Below the pieces are notes generated by a model. The model had not been told where the DNA came from. It worked only from the letters and a program-made list of their open reading frames with translations, and did no database searches. DNA of 64,000 bases from NCBI GenBank assembly GCA_016715885.1, contig JADJXL010000028.1, forward strand, positions 124,001-188,000, given 5' to 3'. The stretch is from Polyangiaceae bacterium. Its GTDB lineage: Bacteria > Myxococcota_A > Polyangia > Polyangiales > Polyangiaceae. Shown here piece after piece: positions 1 to 9,266 of the stretch. Within the stretch, counting starts at the first letter, position 1, and the number at the start of each line of letters is the position of its first letter. A program made the translations under genes and the position numbers.

Positions 1-652
1 GAGCCCCGTTCGTGCGCTCGCTCTCGCAAGCTCACGCGGAACGCTGTACCCCCAAGCTCGCAGGAATTCCGCAACATCCGCCGCGCGAAACCGCAAGTGG
101 CGGCCCGGCGTCCGAAAATGCGCAATCCTGCCGCGATCCACCCAGTTATGGATGGTTTTCAAGTCGACCTCGCAAAGTGTTGCAAGGTCGGACGCGGTCA
201 ACAACTTCTCTCCCCGTACTCCGGCCATCATCCGAACTCCACGCGAAAGGTGTGCCACCCCGCCCGATCCCAGACACCACTCGGGCGAACCGAGCTGCGC
301 CTCCGAAGCACCCACCCTGTTACCTTCTGTAGCCAAACCTAGCTCCCACAGCCCCGCCCGCCACATCTTTCATGAAGTGTGGATCACATTATCCCTCACT
401 TCAATGCCCGGGGCGAATTCATCGTTCGCCACGAACGCGTAGCATTTCGGCGGCTGCCTTCTACGTAATTTGTTCCTACGTTATTTCTTCTTTTGCTCGT
501 GAATACCTCACCCCCGATGCCGCCCAAACGACGGCATCGGAAAGCGAGCCATTCACGAACGACGGGGACGTGACAGAAACCATCGCTCCCGTCCACCCCG
601 GAGCACCAAATTGCTGGACGAGCGGCCTCGACTTGACGCGGAAACGCGCCAT
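1..652. other. No recognisable gene at the left edge
   Basis: About 650 bp precede the first clear gene. The short open frames on both strands overlap each other, have poor codon bias and show no domain, signal peptide or ribosome binding site, so none is called. The only structure seen is the stem-loop at 514-540. The stretch is probably intergenic DNA, or the end of a gene whose body lies outside the window. Confidence 0.5.
514..540 (-). terminator. Stem-loop downstream of the lamin-tail lipoprotein gene
   Basis: CCGATGCCG (514-522) pairs perfectly with CGGCATCGG (532-540) across a 9-nt loop. It lies about 110 nt beyond the stop of the minus-strand gene ending at 653. No clean U-tract follows, so termination is an inference. 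Confidence 0.4.
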
Positions 653-2191
653 TCATGGGTCTGCCATCACTGCATTTGGCAATCCTGGCGTTGGTTCCGA
701 TATCAGGAAAGACGAAGAAACACCATCTGGAGCGCTCGGGGTTCGGCGCGAAACACTCTGACCCGCCTTGGGTTTGGGAAGCGCAGGAAATCTCGAAATG
801 GTATGCCCTTCCGGATGAACGAGCCGAAGTAGCTCGCCCGAATTGCTCAGTCCGCTTCTTCCAAGCGATGGAACACGCACCAATATGGCGGAAGGATCCG
901 GGGCGACGTCAATCTCGTCGTCCGCGACAAACTTTTCGTTCACGACGACCGCAAATTGCCCCGGCGGAAGTAGTGCTTCCGGCAAGACGGTCTCCCCACC
1001 AATGTCGAGAATGCGATAACCGCTCAATGCCGCGTCCGCTTGTCCATCATTGTAGAGCTCTACCCATTCCTGATGTGGCTCCGGACCTATCGGATTCGCC
1101 ATCACTTCATTCAAAACCACGTGCGCCATGAGCGCGTTCGTCGTGGCCGTGAAACTGCGACGTTGAGCTCGTCCGAGTCGATCGATGGTCACGACGTCGA
1201 GCGCAATGTCGCGTTCCGGCGGCAATCCTTTGATGACAAACCTTTCCTTGCTCCCCACTTTTGCCACCCAATCAATCCCCTCGCCCTCGACGCCCCAAAG
1301 CAGCTCTCCTGCTGGAGCTCGGACGATTGCGCGATCGTCCATTACGTCAGCGCACCCAACACCAAATCGCATTTCGCCACGCTCACACTCGAGCGGCGCA
1401 ATCTCTTCCTCGACGAGCTCACCCGCCTCGAACGCCATGGGCTCGATTTGCACGAGCCCTCCACCAAGCTCCGGTATTTCGACGACCGGGGGCAAGACCA
1501 TCGGGCCCGATTCTTCGGCCGGCCATCGCCCTTCGATTCGGACCCGCATGCAATTCGGCCCAGGCCCATGTGCCGCTACGCCTCGCGACAAAGTGCCCAA
1601 GAGACCGCCCGGCTCGAGCGTCACGTCGACTTCGACATCCGGCAAAACCGTAGCTCCGCAAAAAATTCCAAAGCGTGCGGGCGTGTCGACTGGGGGCCAT
1701 ACGCGCGTGAGCAAAGGCAACTCACCTTCGGTGCGAACGTCGAAATGCACCGCCTTGCGCGGATCCCCGCTGGCAATCGCATAGGTTTGTCCCTGCTCGA
1801 GGACGACCGTCGGAGCAACGACGATGTTTTCTTCGTCCTCCGCCCACACGACCGCCGGCACGATCCTTTCCATGAGCGTCTTGGTCAAATCGTCACGCTC
1901 GATCTGCCGCAGATGGTGATCGGTGACTTCACCACGGACGAGAAAAACACGCGCCGCATCGATGGAACCCGGCCAGTGCACGCGCGCTCGCATGACGCGT
2001 GGCGCCGCAGTCAGCGGAGCTTCCGGCTGGAGCGTCACGACGAGCTCGGCTGGTTGCAGGCCCGCCAAAGGATTGGATCCTGGTGTGGGAAGGTCTGGCC
2101 GGCAGCCTGTCATGACAAACGTCAGCAGCACGACGGACAGACAAGGGGGGAGGAATTTGGACGGCCCTTGGGGGAGAAGATGTTCCTTCAT
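653..2191 (-). CDS. Lipoprotein with C-terminal lamin-tail domain
   Basis: A predicted lipoprotein of 512 residues with unknown exact role. The N-terminus is a type II signal peptide: a basic/polar start, a hydrophobic core around SVVLLTFV, and the lipobox VMTGC with Cys30 as the likely lipidated residue. Residues about 358-470 look like a lamin-tail domain (LNEVMANPIGPE, EWVELYND, LLPPGQFAVVV). This is an Ig-like fold found in bacteria on secreted nucleases and surface proteins. The middle is beta-rich and not recognised; no nuclease or hydrolase motif is visible. The gene is divergent from the small HTH gene at 2249, leaving about 57 bp for both promoters. Family assignment rests on the C-terminal third only. 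Confidence 0.75.
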   Translation of the reverse strand: MKEHLLPQGPSKFLPPCLSVVLLTFVMTGCRPDLPTPGSNPLAGLQPAELVVTLQPEAPLTAAPRVMRARVHWPGSIDAARVFLVRGEVTDHHLRQIERDDLTKTLMERIVPAVVWAEDEENIVVAPTVVLEQGQTYAIASGDPRKAVHFDVRTEGELPLLTRVWPPVDTPARFGIFCGATVLPDVEVDVTLEPGGLLGTLSRGVAAHGPGPNCMRVRIEGRWPAEESGPMVLPPVVEIPELGGGLVQIEPMAFEAGELVEEEIAPLECERGEMRFGVGCADVMDDRAIVRAPAGELLWGVEGEGIDWVAKVGSKERFVIKGLPPERDIALDVVTIDRLGRAQRRSFTATTNALMAHVVLNEVMANPIGPEPHQEWVELYNDGQADAALSGYRILDIGGETVLPEALLPPGQFAVVVNEKFVADDEIDVAPDPSAILVRVPSLGRSGLSNSGELLRLVHPEGHTISRFPALPKPKAGQSVSRRTPSAPDGVSSSFLISEPTPGLPNAVMADP

Positions 2192-2248
2192 GTAGGAACA
2201 TCGTTTGGGCGCGCCGTCAGTTGCGTAAAATTGTTAGGCTCGCGTTCG

Positions 2249-2599
2249 ATGACCCCCGAGGACGTCAAAAGTCTGCGCGCAGAACTGGACTGCACGGCCA
2301 AAGAGCTCGCCACCGCCCTGGGCGTGGAGCAGGAAACCATTCTCGCTTGGGAACGGGGCGAGCTGTTTCCGACGAAGCGCTTCGTGACGAAAATGGAAGC
2401 GCTCCGGAGCGCCGGGAAGAGCGCCATCCCACGGAAGCCGCGAAAAGCAGCCGCAGCGACGTCGCCCATGGCGGTCCTTGCGGATCCGACAACGTGGCGG
2501 CTGATACGCAAACTCGTGGCCCACGCCGATTTGCGACGCGAAGTGCTGAAGCTAGCCGAGAACTACCCCGATCCGGCGGACGAATCGGGCGGTGGATGA
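2249..2599 (+). CDS. Small XRE-like helix-turn-helix protein
   Basis: A 116-residue protein starting at the ATG that opens MTPEDVKSL. Residues 1-50 form an XRE-type helix-turn-helix (AKELATALGVEQETILAWE is the helix-turn-recognition helix stretch). A basic, Ala/Lys-rich linker and a second helical segment (WRLIRKLVAHADLRREVLKLAE) follow, which could be a dimerisation helix. The open frame extends far upstream, but that part is antisense to the lipoprotein gene and has no protein-like composition, so this ATG was chosen. The role is likely DNA binding; the target is unknown. It converges with scpB, and a strong hairpin separates the two. Confidence 0.7.
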   Translation: MTPEDVKSLRAELDCTAKELATALGVEQETILAWERGELFPTKRFVTKMEALRSAGKSAIPRKPRKAAAATSPMAVLADPTTWRLIRKLVAHADLRREVLKLAENYPDPADESGGG

Positions 2600-2622
2600 A
2601 TCGCTGATGTGGACGAGAAAAA

Positions 2623-2651
2623 CCTGACGGGCGCCTTCGCATCCCGTCAGG
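2623..2651. terminator. Bidirectional hairpin terminator between the HTH gene and scpB
   Basis: CCTGACGGG (2623-2631) and CCCGTCAGG (2643-2651) form a perfect 9-bp stem with an 11-nt loop. It is flanked by AAAAA on the left and TAAAAAG on the right, giving U-rich tails in both directions. It sits between convergent genes ending at 2599 and 2678. Confidence 0.75.
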
Positions 2652-2677
2652 CGTAAAAAGCGTGACGAGGCGCTTCG

Positions 2678-4375
2678 CTATTCCTCGTCGTCCTCGTCCT
2701 CGTCGTCCTCGTCGTCCTCGTCGTCCTCGTCGTCCTCGTCGTCCTCGTCGTCCTCATCCTCATCGTCGAAGTCTTCGTCGTCTTCGTCCTCATCCTCGTC
2801 GTCTTCGTCTTCGTCCTCGTCCTCGTCGTCTTCGTCGTCTTCGTCGTCCTCGTCCTCATCCTCGTCGTCGAAGTCTTCGTCGTCTTCGTCCTCGTCCTCG
2901 TCGTCGAGATCTTCGTCCTCGTCTTGTTCGTCTTCGTCCTCTTCGCGCAAAGCGCTTACTTCGAGGTCATCGATCTCGGTTGCGTGCTCGTTCGTCATGT
3001 GTGCCTCCCCTTGCTCTGCTGCGACTTGGCCGTCTTGGGTTCCATCTGCTGCGCCTTCTTCTTCGATGTGTTGGGAATTAACGGACGGAGCAGCGGGAGA
3101 GCGGAACTCTCCTTCGCCACCCATCAGCCCTCCGCTCGTCGATCCAAACCCGTCCGGAGCCCCCTCCGTGCCGGAGCCTTGCGCGTTCGTCAAGACGACT
3201 GCCGGATCCAGCGGCTCTTCGCCCATCTCGCGTTCGTACATGCGCTTCGACTCGTCGGTCAGCTCGGTGAATTCACGAAGCGTGGGCAGGTCGCCAAGAG
3301 CTTTGAGGCCAAAGAATTCGAGAAACTGTGGGGTCGTGCCGTAGAGCAGCGGTCGCCCTGCTTCTTCTTTCTTGCCGAGGATGCGCACGAGATCGCGTTC
3401 GAGTAGCGACTTCAAGATCGCGCCTGAATCCACACCACGCACCTCGTCGACTTCCGGTCTCGTGATCGGCTGCTTGTACGCAATGATCGCCAATGTCTCC
3501 ACCTGCGCTCGCGTCATCTTGACTGGCTTTTTGGCGACATGCTCGCGCACGAACGGCGCAAATGCAGGGCTCGTCCTGAACACATAGCCCCCGGCGACTT
3601 CGTCGAGCCGAACCCCGCGACCTCGGTATTCGTCCATCAACTCGGCGAGCAGCGACGTGACCACGCGATGTTCCGCTTTGGCCGATCGCGCCAAGTCACG
3701 CGACGACAGCGGATGTTCCGACGCGAAAATCAAAGCTTCGAGCACGCCTTTCAAATGCGCGCGCGCAACGCTCCCCGCCGTCTTCGTTGCGTCTTCGAGC
3801 GGCGCCGTCGTTTCGTCATCGCCCGCGACGGATGCATCCGCGGAGGCCTGCCTTCGTGCACGGAAAAACGCAGCCGCCCGAGCGCGAAACCAAGCTACGG
3901 GCTCGGGCTTCGCCTTCTTGCGCGGCCCACGTTTGCGCTTGACGGCATCGGCTGGAGCTTCTGCGGAGCCTTCCGCCGGAGCAGCTTCCGCGGGCGGCGC
4001 TTCAACCGGTGGAGCAACGTCTTCGCCTTCGCCAGGAGGCGGCTCCGTGGTGACCACATCGGCTCTTTCGACGACGTTTTCCGGTGAAGCGTGAGCAACG
4101 ACCTCGGCGACCGCTTCGAGCGCATCCGCAACGGAAACGGCTGGTGCTGGCGGCACTTCGGACGCCGGCTCCTCCACCTCGACGGGCGCGTCTTGCGCAG
4201 CGAGTTCGTCCTTCCGAAACCAGCTCCACGCGCTACGCCGTAGCCGTTCAGGCGATTCGCTGTCCGGCGCGAGCTCCTCCGGCTCGCGTTCGCGCTCACG
4301 CACGACGAGCGGCTTGCGAGGCCGCCGTTGCTTCGGCCCGCCGTCAGTTGCCATCCTCGACCTCGGAATCGCCAC
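2678..4375 (-). CDS. scpB: SMC-Scp complex subunit ScpB with a long acidic tail
   Basis: ScpB is the winged-helix partner of ScpA; as a dimer it binds the kleisin in the SMC condensin and supports chromosome compaction and segregation. The ScpB core lies at about residues 205-380 (LKGVLEALIFASEHPLSSRD; the winged-helix motif TLAIIAYKQPITRPEVDEVRG; LYGTTPQFLEFFGL). At 565 residues it is far longer than the usual ~180-250: about 200 Ala/Pro/charged residues precede the core, and about 110 almost purely Asp/Glu residues follow it. It overlaps the 3' end of scpA by 32 bp, so the two are co-transcribed and probably translationally coupled. A later start at the second Met (residue 8) is possible. 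Confidence 0.95.
   Translation of the reverse strand: MAIPRSRMATDGGPKQRRPRKPLVVREREREPEELAPDSESPERLRRSAWSWFRKDELAAQDAPVEVEEPASEVPPAPAVSVADALEAVAEVVAHASPENVVERADVVTTEPPPGEGEDVAPPVEAPPAEAAPAEGSAEAPADAVKRKRGPRKKAKPEPVAWFRARAAAFFRARRQASADASVAGDDETTAPLEDATKTAGSVARAHLKGVLEALIFASEHPLSSRDLARSAKAEHRVVTSLLAELMDEYRGRGVRLDEVAGGYVFRTSPAFAPFVREHVAKKPVKMTRAQVETLAIIAYKQPITRPEVDEVRGVDSGAILKSLLERDLVRILGKKEEAGRPLLYGTTPQFLEFFGLKALGDLPTLREFTELTDESKRMYEREMGEEPLDPAVVLTNAQGSGTEGAPDGFGSTSGGLMGGEGEFRSPAAPSVNSQHIEEEGAADGTQDGQVAAEQGEAHMTNEHATEIDDLEVSALREEDEDEQDEDEDLDDEDEDEDDEDFDDEDEDEDDEDDEDDEDEDEDEDDEDEDEDDEDFDDEDEDDEDDEDDEDDEDDEDDEDEDDEE
2680..2935. repeat. GAC/GAG triplet microsatellite encoding the ScpB acidic tail
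   Basis: On the plus strand this is a long run of TCG/TCC/TCT triplets, encoding Asp and Glu on the minus strand. It includes two near-identical blocks containing a Phe-Asp insert (around 2761-2790 and 2860-2890). Such runs are prone to slippage, so the length may vary between strains or be mis-assembled. Confidence 0.85.
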
Positions 4376-5435
4376 TCACTGGTGCAGCCGCTTCTTCCGC
4401 CCCGTGCTCCACGTCGTCGTCCTCGAAAAGCCTTAGCTGCTCGGGTTCACCATCGGTTTGTCCCAGCTCGACATCGGGCTCTGCTTCCTCGGACAAACCG
4501 TCCGCTCGTCCCGACGCACCCTGCGCGTCGTCGCCATCGTCCTTCGGCTCGGACGACATCGTCATCTCCAAATGGATGGGCGCCAGAGGATCGGACTGAT
4601 ACACCCGAAGGAGCTTCATCCTGGCCATCTCCAGAATGGCGAGGAACGTGATGACGATGTCGAACCGCGTGAGTGGAGCTCCCTGCCGCGTCGGATCGTT
4701 CAAAATCAAATCTTCGAACGTGCATCGCCTGCGTTCCGACAGTCGCTCCGTGAGCTCGACGATGCGATCGGTGATCGTGATGCGATCGAAGACGACTTCG
4801 TGATCGACCTTGACGTTCGTGCGCTTCAGCAGTTTTTCGAACGCATCGAAAAGCGCGAACACTCCGACGGGGGCAAACGGCGCAGGCCCCTCGGGCACAG
4901 GCTCTGCAATCCCGCGGCCGAACACGTCCTTGCCCAGCGTTCCTCGCTCGAAGATCTCCGCCGCAGCGGTCTTGTACTTCTGGTACTCGAGCAGCCGCCG
5001 CACGAGCTCCGCGCGCGGATCGACTTCTTCTTCAGGCAGCCCGTCACCGTCTTGTCCCGCGGGCACGACCGGCAAGAGCATCTTCGACTTGATGTGCGTC
5101 AACGTCGCCGCCATCACGAGGTATTCGCTTGCCACGTCGATCGTCAGAGACTGCATCAACGCGAGGTACTCGAGGTACTTCTGCGTGATAAAGCTCACTG
5201 GAATATCGAGAATATCGAGCTCGTGCTGCTGAATGAGGTGGAGCAGCAGGTCGAGCGGGCCTTCGAACGAGGGGAGCTGGACGCGGTAGACCGAATCGTT
5301 GAGCTGATCGGTCTCTGGGTGCGGTGCAGCTTCCGGTGCAGGCTTTTGTGCGGCGACCGATGCAGCAGCCGACGCGGACGTACGTGTACGTCGAGCGCTC
5401 GCGGAGCTGATTGCTGTTGCCTTGGCCTTGCTCAC
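4344..5435 (-). CDS. scpA: Segregation and condensation protein ScpA (kleisin)
   Basis: The kleisin subunit that bridges the SMC heads. After about 40 low-complexity Ala/Ser/Thr residues comes the classic N-terminal ScpA block (FEGPLDLLLHLIQQHELDI followed by ITQKYLEYL, then EYLVMAATLTHIKSKMLLP). The C-terminal winged helix includes VITFLAILEMARMKLLRVYQ. The final ~70 residues are acidic. At 363 residues it is somewhat longer than usual because of both extensions. It is first in an operon with scpB. The start at 5435 lies 72 bp from the divergent kinase start at 5508, so both promoters must fit in that gap. Confidence 0.95.
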   Translation of the reverse strand: MSKAKATAISSASARRTRTSASAAASVAAQKPAPEAAPHPETDQLNDSVYRVQLPSFEGPLDLLLHLIQQHELDILDIPVSFITQKYLEYLALMQSLTIDVASEYLVMAATLTHIKSKMLLPVVPAGQDGDGLPEEEVDPRAELVRRLLEYQKYKTAAAEIFERGTLGKDVFGRGIAEPVPEGPAPFAPVGVFALFDAFEKLLKRTNVKVDHEVVFDRITITDRIVELTERLSERRRCTFEDLILNDPTRQGAPLTRFDIVITFLAILEMARMKLLRVYQSDPLAPIHLEMTMSSEPKDDGDDAQGASGRADGLSEEAEPDVELGQTDGEPEQLRLFEDDDVEHGAEEAAAPVSGDSEVEDGN

Positions 5436-5507
5436 CGGGGCGGACGGTAATCTGTCACCAGCGCGGGATCCATGCGTTCTCGCACCCTGCTACACTCGGG
5501 CTTGCCG

Positions 5508-7523
5508 ATGACCTCGTCCTCTTCGAAGAGTTGCCCGTCGTGCGCCCAGGGGTACGACGCGGATGTTCTCTTCTGTCCGCAGGACGGAACGCCCCTCGCC
5601 AACCTTCGGGGCGCGGCCATCTCGAACGCCGACATCGATCTCTACGTGGGCCTCGAGCTCGCCGGGCACATTCGCATCAAGCATCTCATCGGCATCGGCT
5701 CGATGGGACGCGTTTACCGCGCGTTTCAGGGCGGGATCGAACGCGACGTTGCTGTCAAAATTCTTCATCGCGAGCTGAGCGGCAATGCGGAGCTGGTAGG
5801 CAGATTCCATCGCGAAGCGAAGATTGCGAGCCGCCTGTCGCACCCCAACGTCGTCTCCGTGCTCATGGCGGGATCGATTCCGCAAAAGGGCGATCCGCGT
5901 GTGGGTGGCGAGATGTATCTCGTGATGGAGCACCTCGACGGCATGTCGCTTTTGTCGGCACTTGCCGCAGCGGGCACGGGCGGAGTGCCTTCGGCGCTGC
6001 CGCTTTCACGAGCGCTTCACATCGTGATTCAGGTTTGCGAAGCGGTGGGAGAAGCACACGCGCAGGGCATCGTGCATCGCGACATCAAGCCGGAGAACGT
6101 GATGCTCATTCGTCGCGGCGACGATAGGGACTTCGTCAAAGTCCTCGATTTCGGGATCGCCCGGCTCGATTGGACCGATGGTTCGATGGCCACCCAGGCG
6201 GGCCTCATTTTCGGCACTGCCCGGTACATCTCGCCGGAGGGTGCCGAGGGCAAACCGGTCACTCCGGCTGCCGACGTCTACTCGATTGCTACGATGTTGT
6301 ACCAATGTTTGGCCGGACGAACTCCGTTCGAAGGTGATTCGCCCGTGCAGATTTTGGTGCAGCACACGCACGCGCCGGCGCCGGATTTGAGGACCATTCC
6401 GCGGGCGAGTTACGTGCCTGTGCCGATCGCGGACGTGATCATGCGCAATTTGTCGAAGAAGCCCGACGAGCGCGCTCGGGATGCTCGTGCGTTCGGCAAG
6501 GATCTCTTCGCTGCGGTGCGTGAGAGCGGGCTCGATCCGGACGAGGTGTTTCACGCGGGTCTGCTTTCTGCGAGGCAGGGAGCGGTCAAGCTTCCGTCGA
6601 AGGAGCGCACGAAGTCGCTCGACCTTTCGCCCGAGCTTGCGGCGCGCATCGGGGGCATTCCGGCGCGCACGGCGGAATCGACGCCGCTGCCGGCGTCATC
6701 GGAGCCCACGTCAGCGGCTGAGCCGACCGCGCTCGAGGCGCAGGCGACATCGGTGGATCCATCGAAGGCGGGTTTGTCCGCGGACGCCACGCCGGAGACG
6801 CAGTCGCCGTCGTCCAAGGATGTCGAGCCGCCGCACGAGGCAACGCCGAGCGTTCGTCCTGCCGAACCCGACCTCGAAGCAGCCGCGAAAACCGAAACCG
6901 CGCTGCATTCGCCCGCGTCGCCCGAGCTGACGATGCAGGGGACGGAGAAGCCGTTCGGTGAGCACGCGGAGCACGCGCGCGATGAAAAGCGGCGTTCGCG
7001 CCTCACGCGTATCGTGGCCGTCGCGCTGTGCATCGTGGTCGTACCGTTCGTCGCGGTCATCGGGGGCAAACGATTCGGTTTGGTCGCTACGAGCTCGGAT
7101 GATTCGCTCCCCGAAAGGCTCGAAGCCGCGCGAGATGCCATGAAGCGCCAAGCGTGGGATGCGCCTGCGGACGACAACGTCAGAGACATTTTGGACAAAG
7201 CTCTGGCGAAGTGGCCCGGCGATGCTCGCGTGCTCGAGCTGAGGCGCGAAGCTGCCGAGCGTCTCGTCACGAGCGCTCTCGGTCGCAAGTACGCCGGTGA
7301 TCCAGCGGAGGCGCTGCATCTAGCGCGTGTTGCCGTGTCGCTTCATCCGTCGCTTACGACGGCGCAGCATTTGGTCGCCGAGCTGGAAGGAAAGCCGTTG
7401 CCGAACGCATCGCCTTTGCCTTCAGCGGCAATGCCACCCGCACCAAGCGCGACGTCGAGCACGGCGGATCCGAAGAACGACATGAATCGTCGCCCGTCGC
7501 AGGCTTCTGGAGGGGGCCCATGA
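5508..7523 (+). CDS. Zinc-ribbon Ser/Thr protein kinase with membrane anchor
   Basis: A Hanks-type kinase. The ATG opening MTSSSSKSCPSC was preferred to the ATG 36 bp upstream because the zinc ribbon then starts close to the N-terminus. A two-CPxC/D zinc ribbon (CPSC then CPQD) spans residues ~8-30. The kinase domain (~50-330) has the Gly-loop GIGSMGRV, the VAIK-type Lys in DVAVKILH, the catalytic loop HRDIKPEN and DFG. A Ser/Pro/Glu-rich linker leads to one transmembrane helix (IVAVALCIVVVPFVAVIGG), placing the ~130 C-terminal helical residues outside the cytoplasm. The stop overlaps the next start by 4 bp (7520-7523), so the kinase is coupled to an envelope protein that may share its signalling pathway. 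Confidence 0.92.
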   Translation: MTSSSSKSCPSCAQGYDADVLFCPQDGTPLANLRGAAISNADIDLYVGLELAGHIRIKHLIGIGSMGRVYRAFQGGIERDVAVKILHRELSGNAELVGRFHREAKIASRLSHPNVVSVLMAGSIPQKGDPRVGGEMYLVMEHLDGMSLLSALAAAGTGGVPSALPLSRALHIVIQVCEAVGEAHAQGIVHRDIKPENVMLIRRGDDRDFVKVLDFGIARLDWTDGSMATQAGLIFGTARYISPEGAEGKPVTPAADVYSIATMLYQCLAGRTPFEGDSPVQILVQHTHAPAPDLRTIPRASYVPVPIADVIMRNLSKKPDERARDARAFGKDLFAAVRESGLDPDEVFHAGLLSARQGAVKLPSKERTKSLDLSPELAARIGGIPARTAESTPLPASSEPTSAAEPTALEAQATSVDPSKAGLSADATPETQSPSSKDVEPPHEATPSVRPAEPDLEAAAKTETALHSPASPELTMQGTEKPFGEHAEHARDEKRRSRLTRIVAVALCIVVVPFVAVIGGKRFGLVATSSDDSLPERLEAARDAMKRQAWDAPADDNVRDILDKALAKWPGDARVLELRREAAERLVTSALGRKYAGDPAEALHLARVAVSLHPSLTTAQHLVAELEGKPLPNASPLPSAAMPPAPSATSSTADPKNDMNRRPSQASGGGP

Positions 7524-8281
7524 TTGTGACGCGCCGGCAAAGAGCCGCTTGCGGGATGTGGTTCGGCGTCGCGTTTGTCGCAGCACTCGTCGGTTTGTCC
7601 GGACCAGCTCGAGCGGACAACCAGGAATCGGCGGCGGCCAGGCGCGCATCTGTGGCCGTCGATCAGAACTACACGCACACGCTCGTGTCCCTGAACGTCG
7701 GTCTTCTCAGCTTGCCTGCTGCAGATGTTTGTCCTCGTTCGCGTACGAGTTGCGAGAAGGGCGAGACGAGCGGCGCGTTTGGCGTGTACAACCAGTATCG
7801 GTTTGGCCGCATCGGACTTGGGGCCAGCATTGCATGGGCAGGGTCGCTCGTTGCTGGTTCTGCTCCTGGTGCACCCGAGCTTCAACGCGAGCACGACCGC
7901 AGCTACTTTCTGGTCGAGGCCCAAGCTCGCTACTACGGCATCCGTGCCGGCAAGTGGGAGTGGTGGGGAGGCGTCACGCTTGGCGGCGTCATCATCAAGG
8001 ACACGTGGAGCGTGATCACGGATCGCGAACCGTATTCGGACACCGCGTACGTGGGTCCGCAGTCGGCCATGATCTCCACGGAAGGCCTTGCAGCCGGCGT
8101 CGCCATCGGTGGCGAGTGGACGGTTGCTCCGAACTGGTTCCTCGGCACGACCATGCGTTACGCCAAGTGGCTGCTGCCAGATGAACCGCGCCACGCTCCG
8201 ACGGGTGACAGCGCATCGCTCTCCGGCAACGTCGACGTGCTCGACTTTGGGCTGCTCATCGCGTACCGAATCGCGCTCTAG
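7520..8281 (+). CDS. Secreted envelope protein, probably outer-membrane, coupled to the kinase
   Basis: A 253-residue protein of unrecognised family. The N-terminal signal peptide (basic MIVTRRQRA, hydrophobic core, cleavage near GPARA-DNQ) sends it to the periplasm. The mature part has alternating aromatic/polar strands (FGVYNQYRFGRIGLGASIAWAG; YFLVEAQARYYGIRAGKWEWWG) and ends in an aliphatic strand IAYRIAL, which suggests an outer-membrane beta-barrel of about 8-10 strands. A Cys pair (CPRSRTSC) could form a disulfide. The start overlaps the kinase stop, so the two are translated together. Its function and any link to the kinase are inference from gene order. Confidence 0.7.
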   Translation: MIVTRRQRAACGMWFGVAFVAALVGLSGPARADNQESAAARRASVAVDQNYTHTLVSLNVGLLSLPAADVCPRSRTSCEKGETSGAFGVYNQYRFGRIGLGASIAWAGSLVAGSAPGAPELQREHDRSYFLVEAQARYYGIRAGKWEWWGGVTLGGVIIKDTWSVITDREPYSDTAYVGPQSAMISTEGLAAGVAIGGEWTVAPNWFLGTTMRYAKWLLPDEPRHAPTGDSASLSGNVDVLDFGLLIAYRIAL

Positions 8282-8321
8282 CCGATTGACTCGCACACGC
8301 AGCATCGGTACGGGAGACGCG

Positions 8322-9170
8322 ATGGCGCTGGATCTTTCGAGCGTCGGTTTCACCACGGAACCGCACTCGTACACGTACGATTGGAAAAACCTTGCCTTGT
8401 ATGCGCTCGGCATCGGCGCCAAGCGCGACGAGCTTGCGTATCTCTACGAAGGCAGTCCCGGCGGCATCGCGTCGTATCCGACGTTCGCCGTCATCCCTGC
8501 GCATCCGCCGCTCTTCGAGTCGCTCGTACGCACCGGGGGCAACTTGGCCATGGTGGTGCACGGCGGTCAAAAAATTCGTTCACTCGCAAAGCTTCCGCCT
8601 TCGGGCACGCTGCTCACGACGGCGACCATCCGCGCCATCTACGACATGAAAAAGCTCGCGCAGGTCGTCATCGACACGCGAAGCACGCTCGGCTCCGAAC
8701 CCGTCTTCGAGACGACGTGGGCGATCTTGTTTCGTGGCGAAGGAGGTTTTTCCGGGCCACGCCCGCCGGCGGACCCGGACGAACCCTCGATGCCCAAGGA
8801 TCGCGAGCCTTCCTTTACGCACGAAGAAACCACGTCACCCGAGCAAGCTCTGCTTTACCGGCAGCTCGGCGACTACAACCCCTTGCATGCGGACCCCGAG
8901 TTTGCTGCGTCGGTTGGTTTTCCGCAGGGCCCGATTCTGCACGGCCTCTGCACCTATGGATTTGCCGCTCGCGCCGTCATCAAGCACCTTGCGGGCGGAG
9001 ACGCATCGCGGCTGCGCATGATGTCCGCACAATTTCGAAGACCCGTCTGGCCCGGCGATACGATCGTCACGCAGGGCTTCCTTCTCGAAGGCGGAAAAGT
9101 GGCGCTCCATGCGAGCGTCAAGGGACGATCGGAGCCTGTTCTGACGAGCGGCTACGCGGAGATCGTCTAA
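8322..9170 (+). CDS. MaoC-family enoyl-CoA hydratase 2
   Basis: A 282-residue double hot-dog hydratase of the eukaryotic MFE-2/hydratase 2 type. These enzymes hydrate trans-2-enoyl-CoA to (R)-3-hydroxyacyl-CoA. The C-terminal hot-dog carries the full hydratase 2 signature LGDYNPLHADPEFA followed by GFPQGPILHG; Asp and His in that motif are the catalytic pair. The N-terminal half (MALDLSSVGF...YALGIGA) is the usual substrate-binding hot-dog without the catalytic motif. The ATG at 8322 follows a GGGAGACGCG leader. The gene stands alone 40 bp after the envelope gene, so a shared transcript is possible but no functional link is visible. Confidence 0.9.
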   Translation: MALDLSSVGFTTEPHSYTYDWKNLALYALGIGAKRDELAYLYEGSPGGIASYPTFAVIPAHPPLFESLVRTGGNLAMVVHGGQKIRSLAKLPPSGTLLTTATIRAIYDMKKLAQVVIDTRSTLGSEPVFETTWAILFRGEGGFSGPRPPADPDEPSMPKDREPSFTHEETTSPEQALLYRQLGDYNPLHADPEFAASVGFPQGPILHGLCTYGFAARAVIKHLAGGDASRLRMMSAQFRRPVWPGDTIVTQGFLLEGGKVALHASVKGRSEPVLTSGYAEIV

Positions 9171-9266
9171 CGAACCGCGTGATCGCGTGCTAATCGACCA
9201 CTCGAAGGATCGCGCCGTCCGGACGGCGCAACGTTTGGGCCAAGCCCCCCTCATCAAGAAGGCCAC

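Noticed and set aside
1040..2248. N-terminal extension of the HTH gene (about 400 codons)
   Set aside because: Antisense to the lamin-tail lipoprotein gene. Only the last 116 codons have protein-like composition and a domain.
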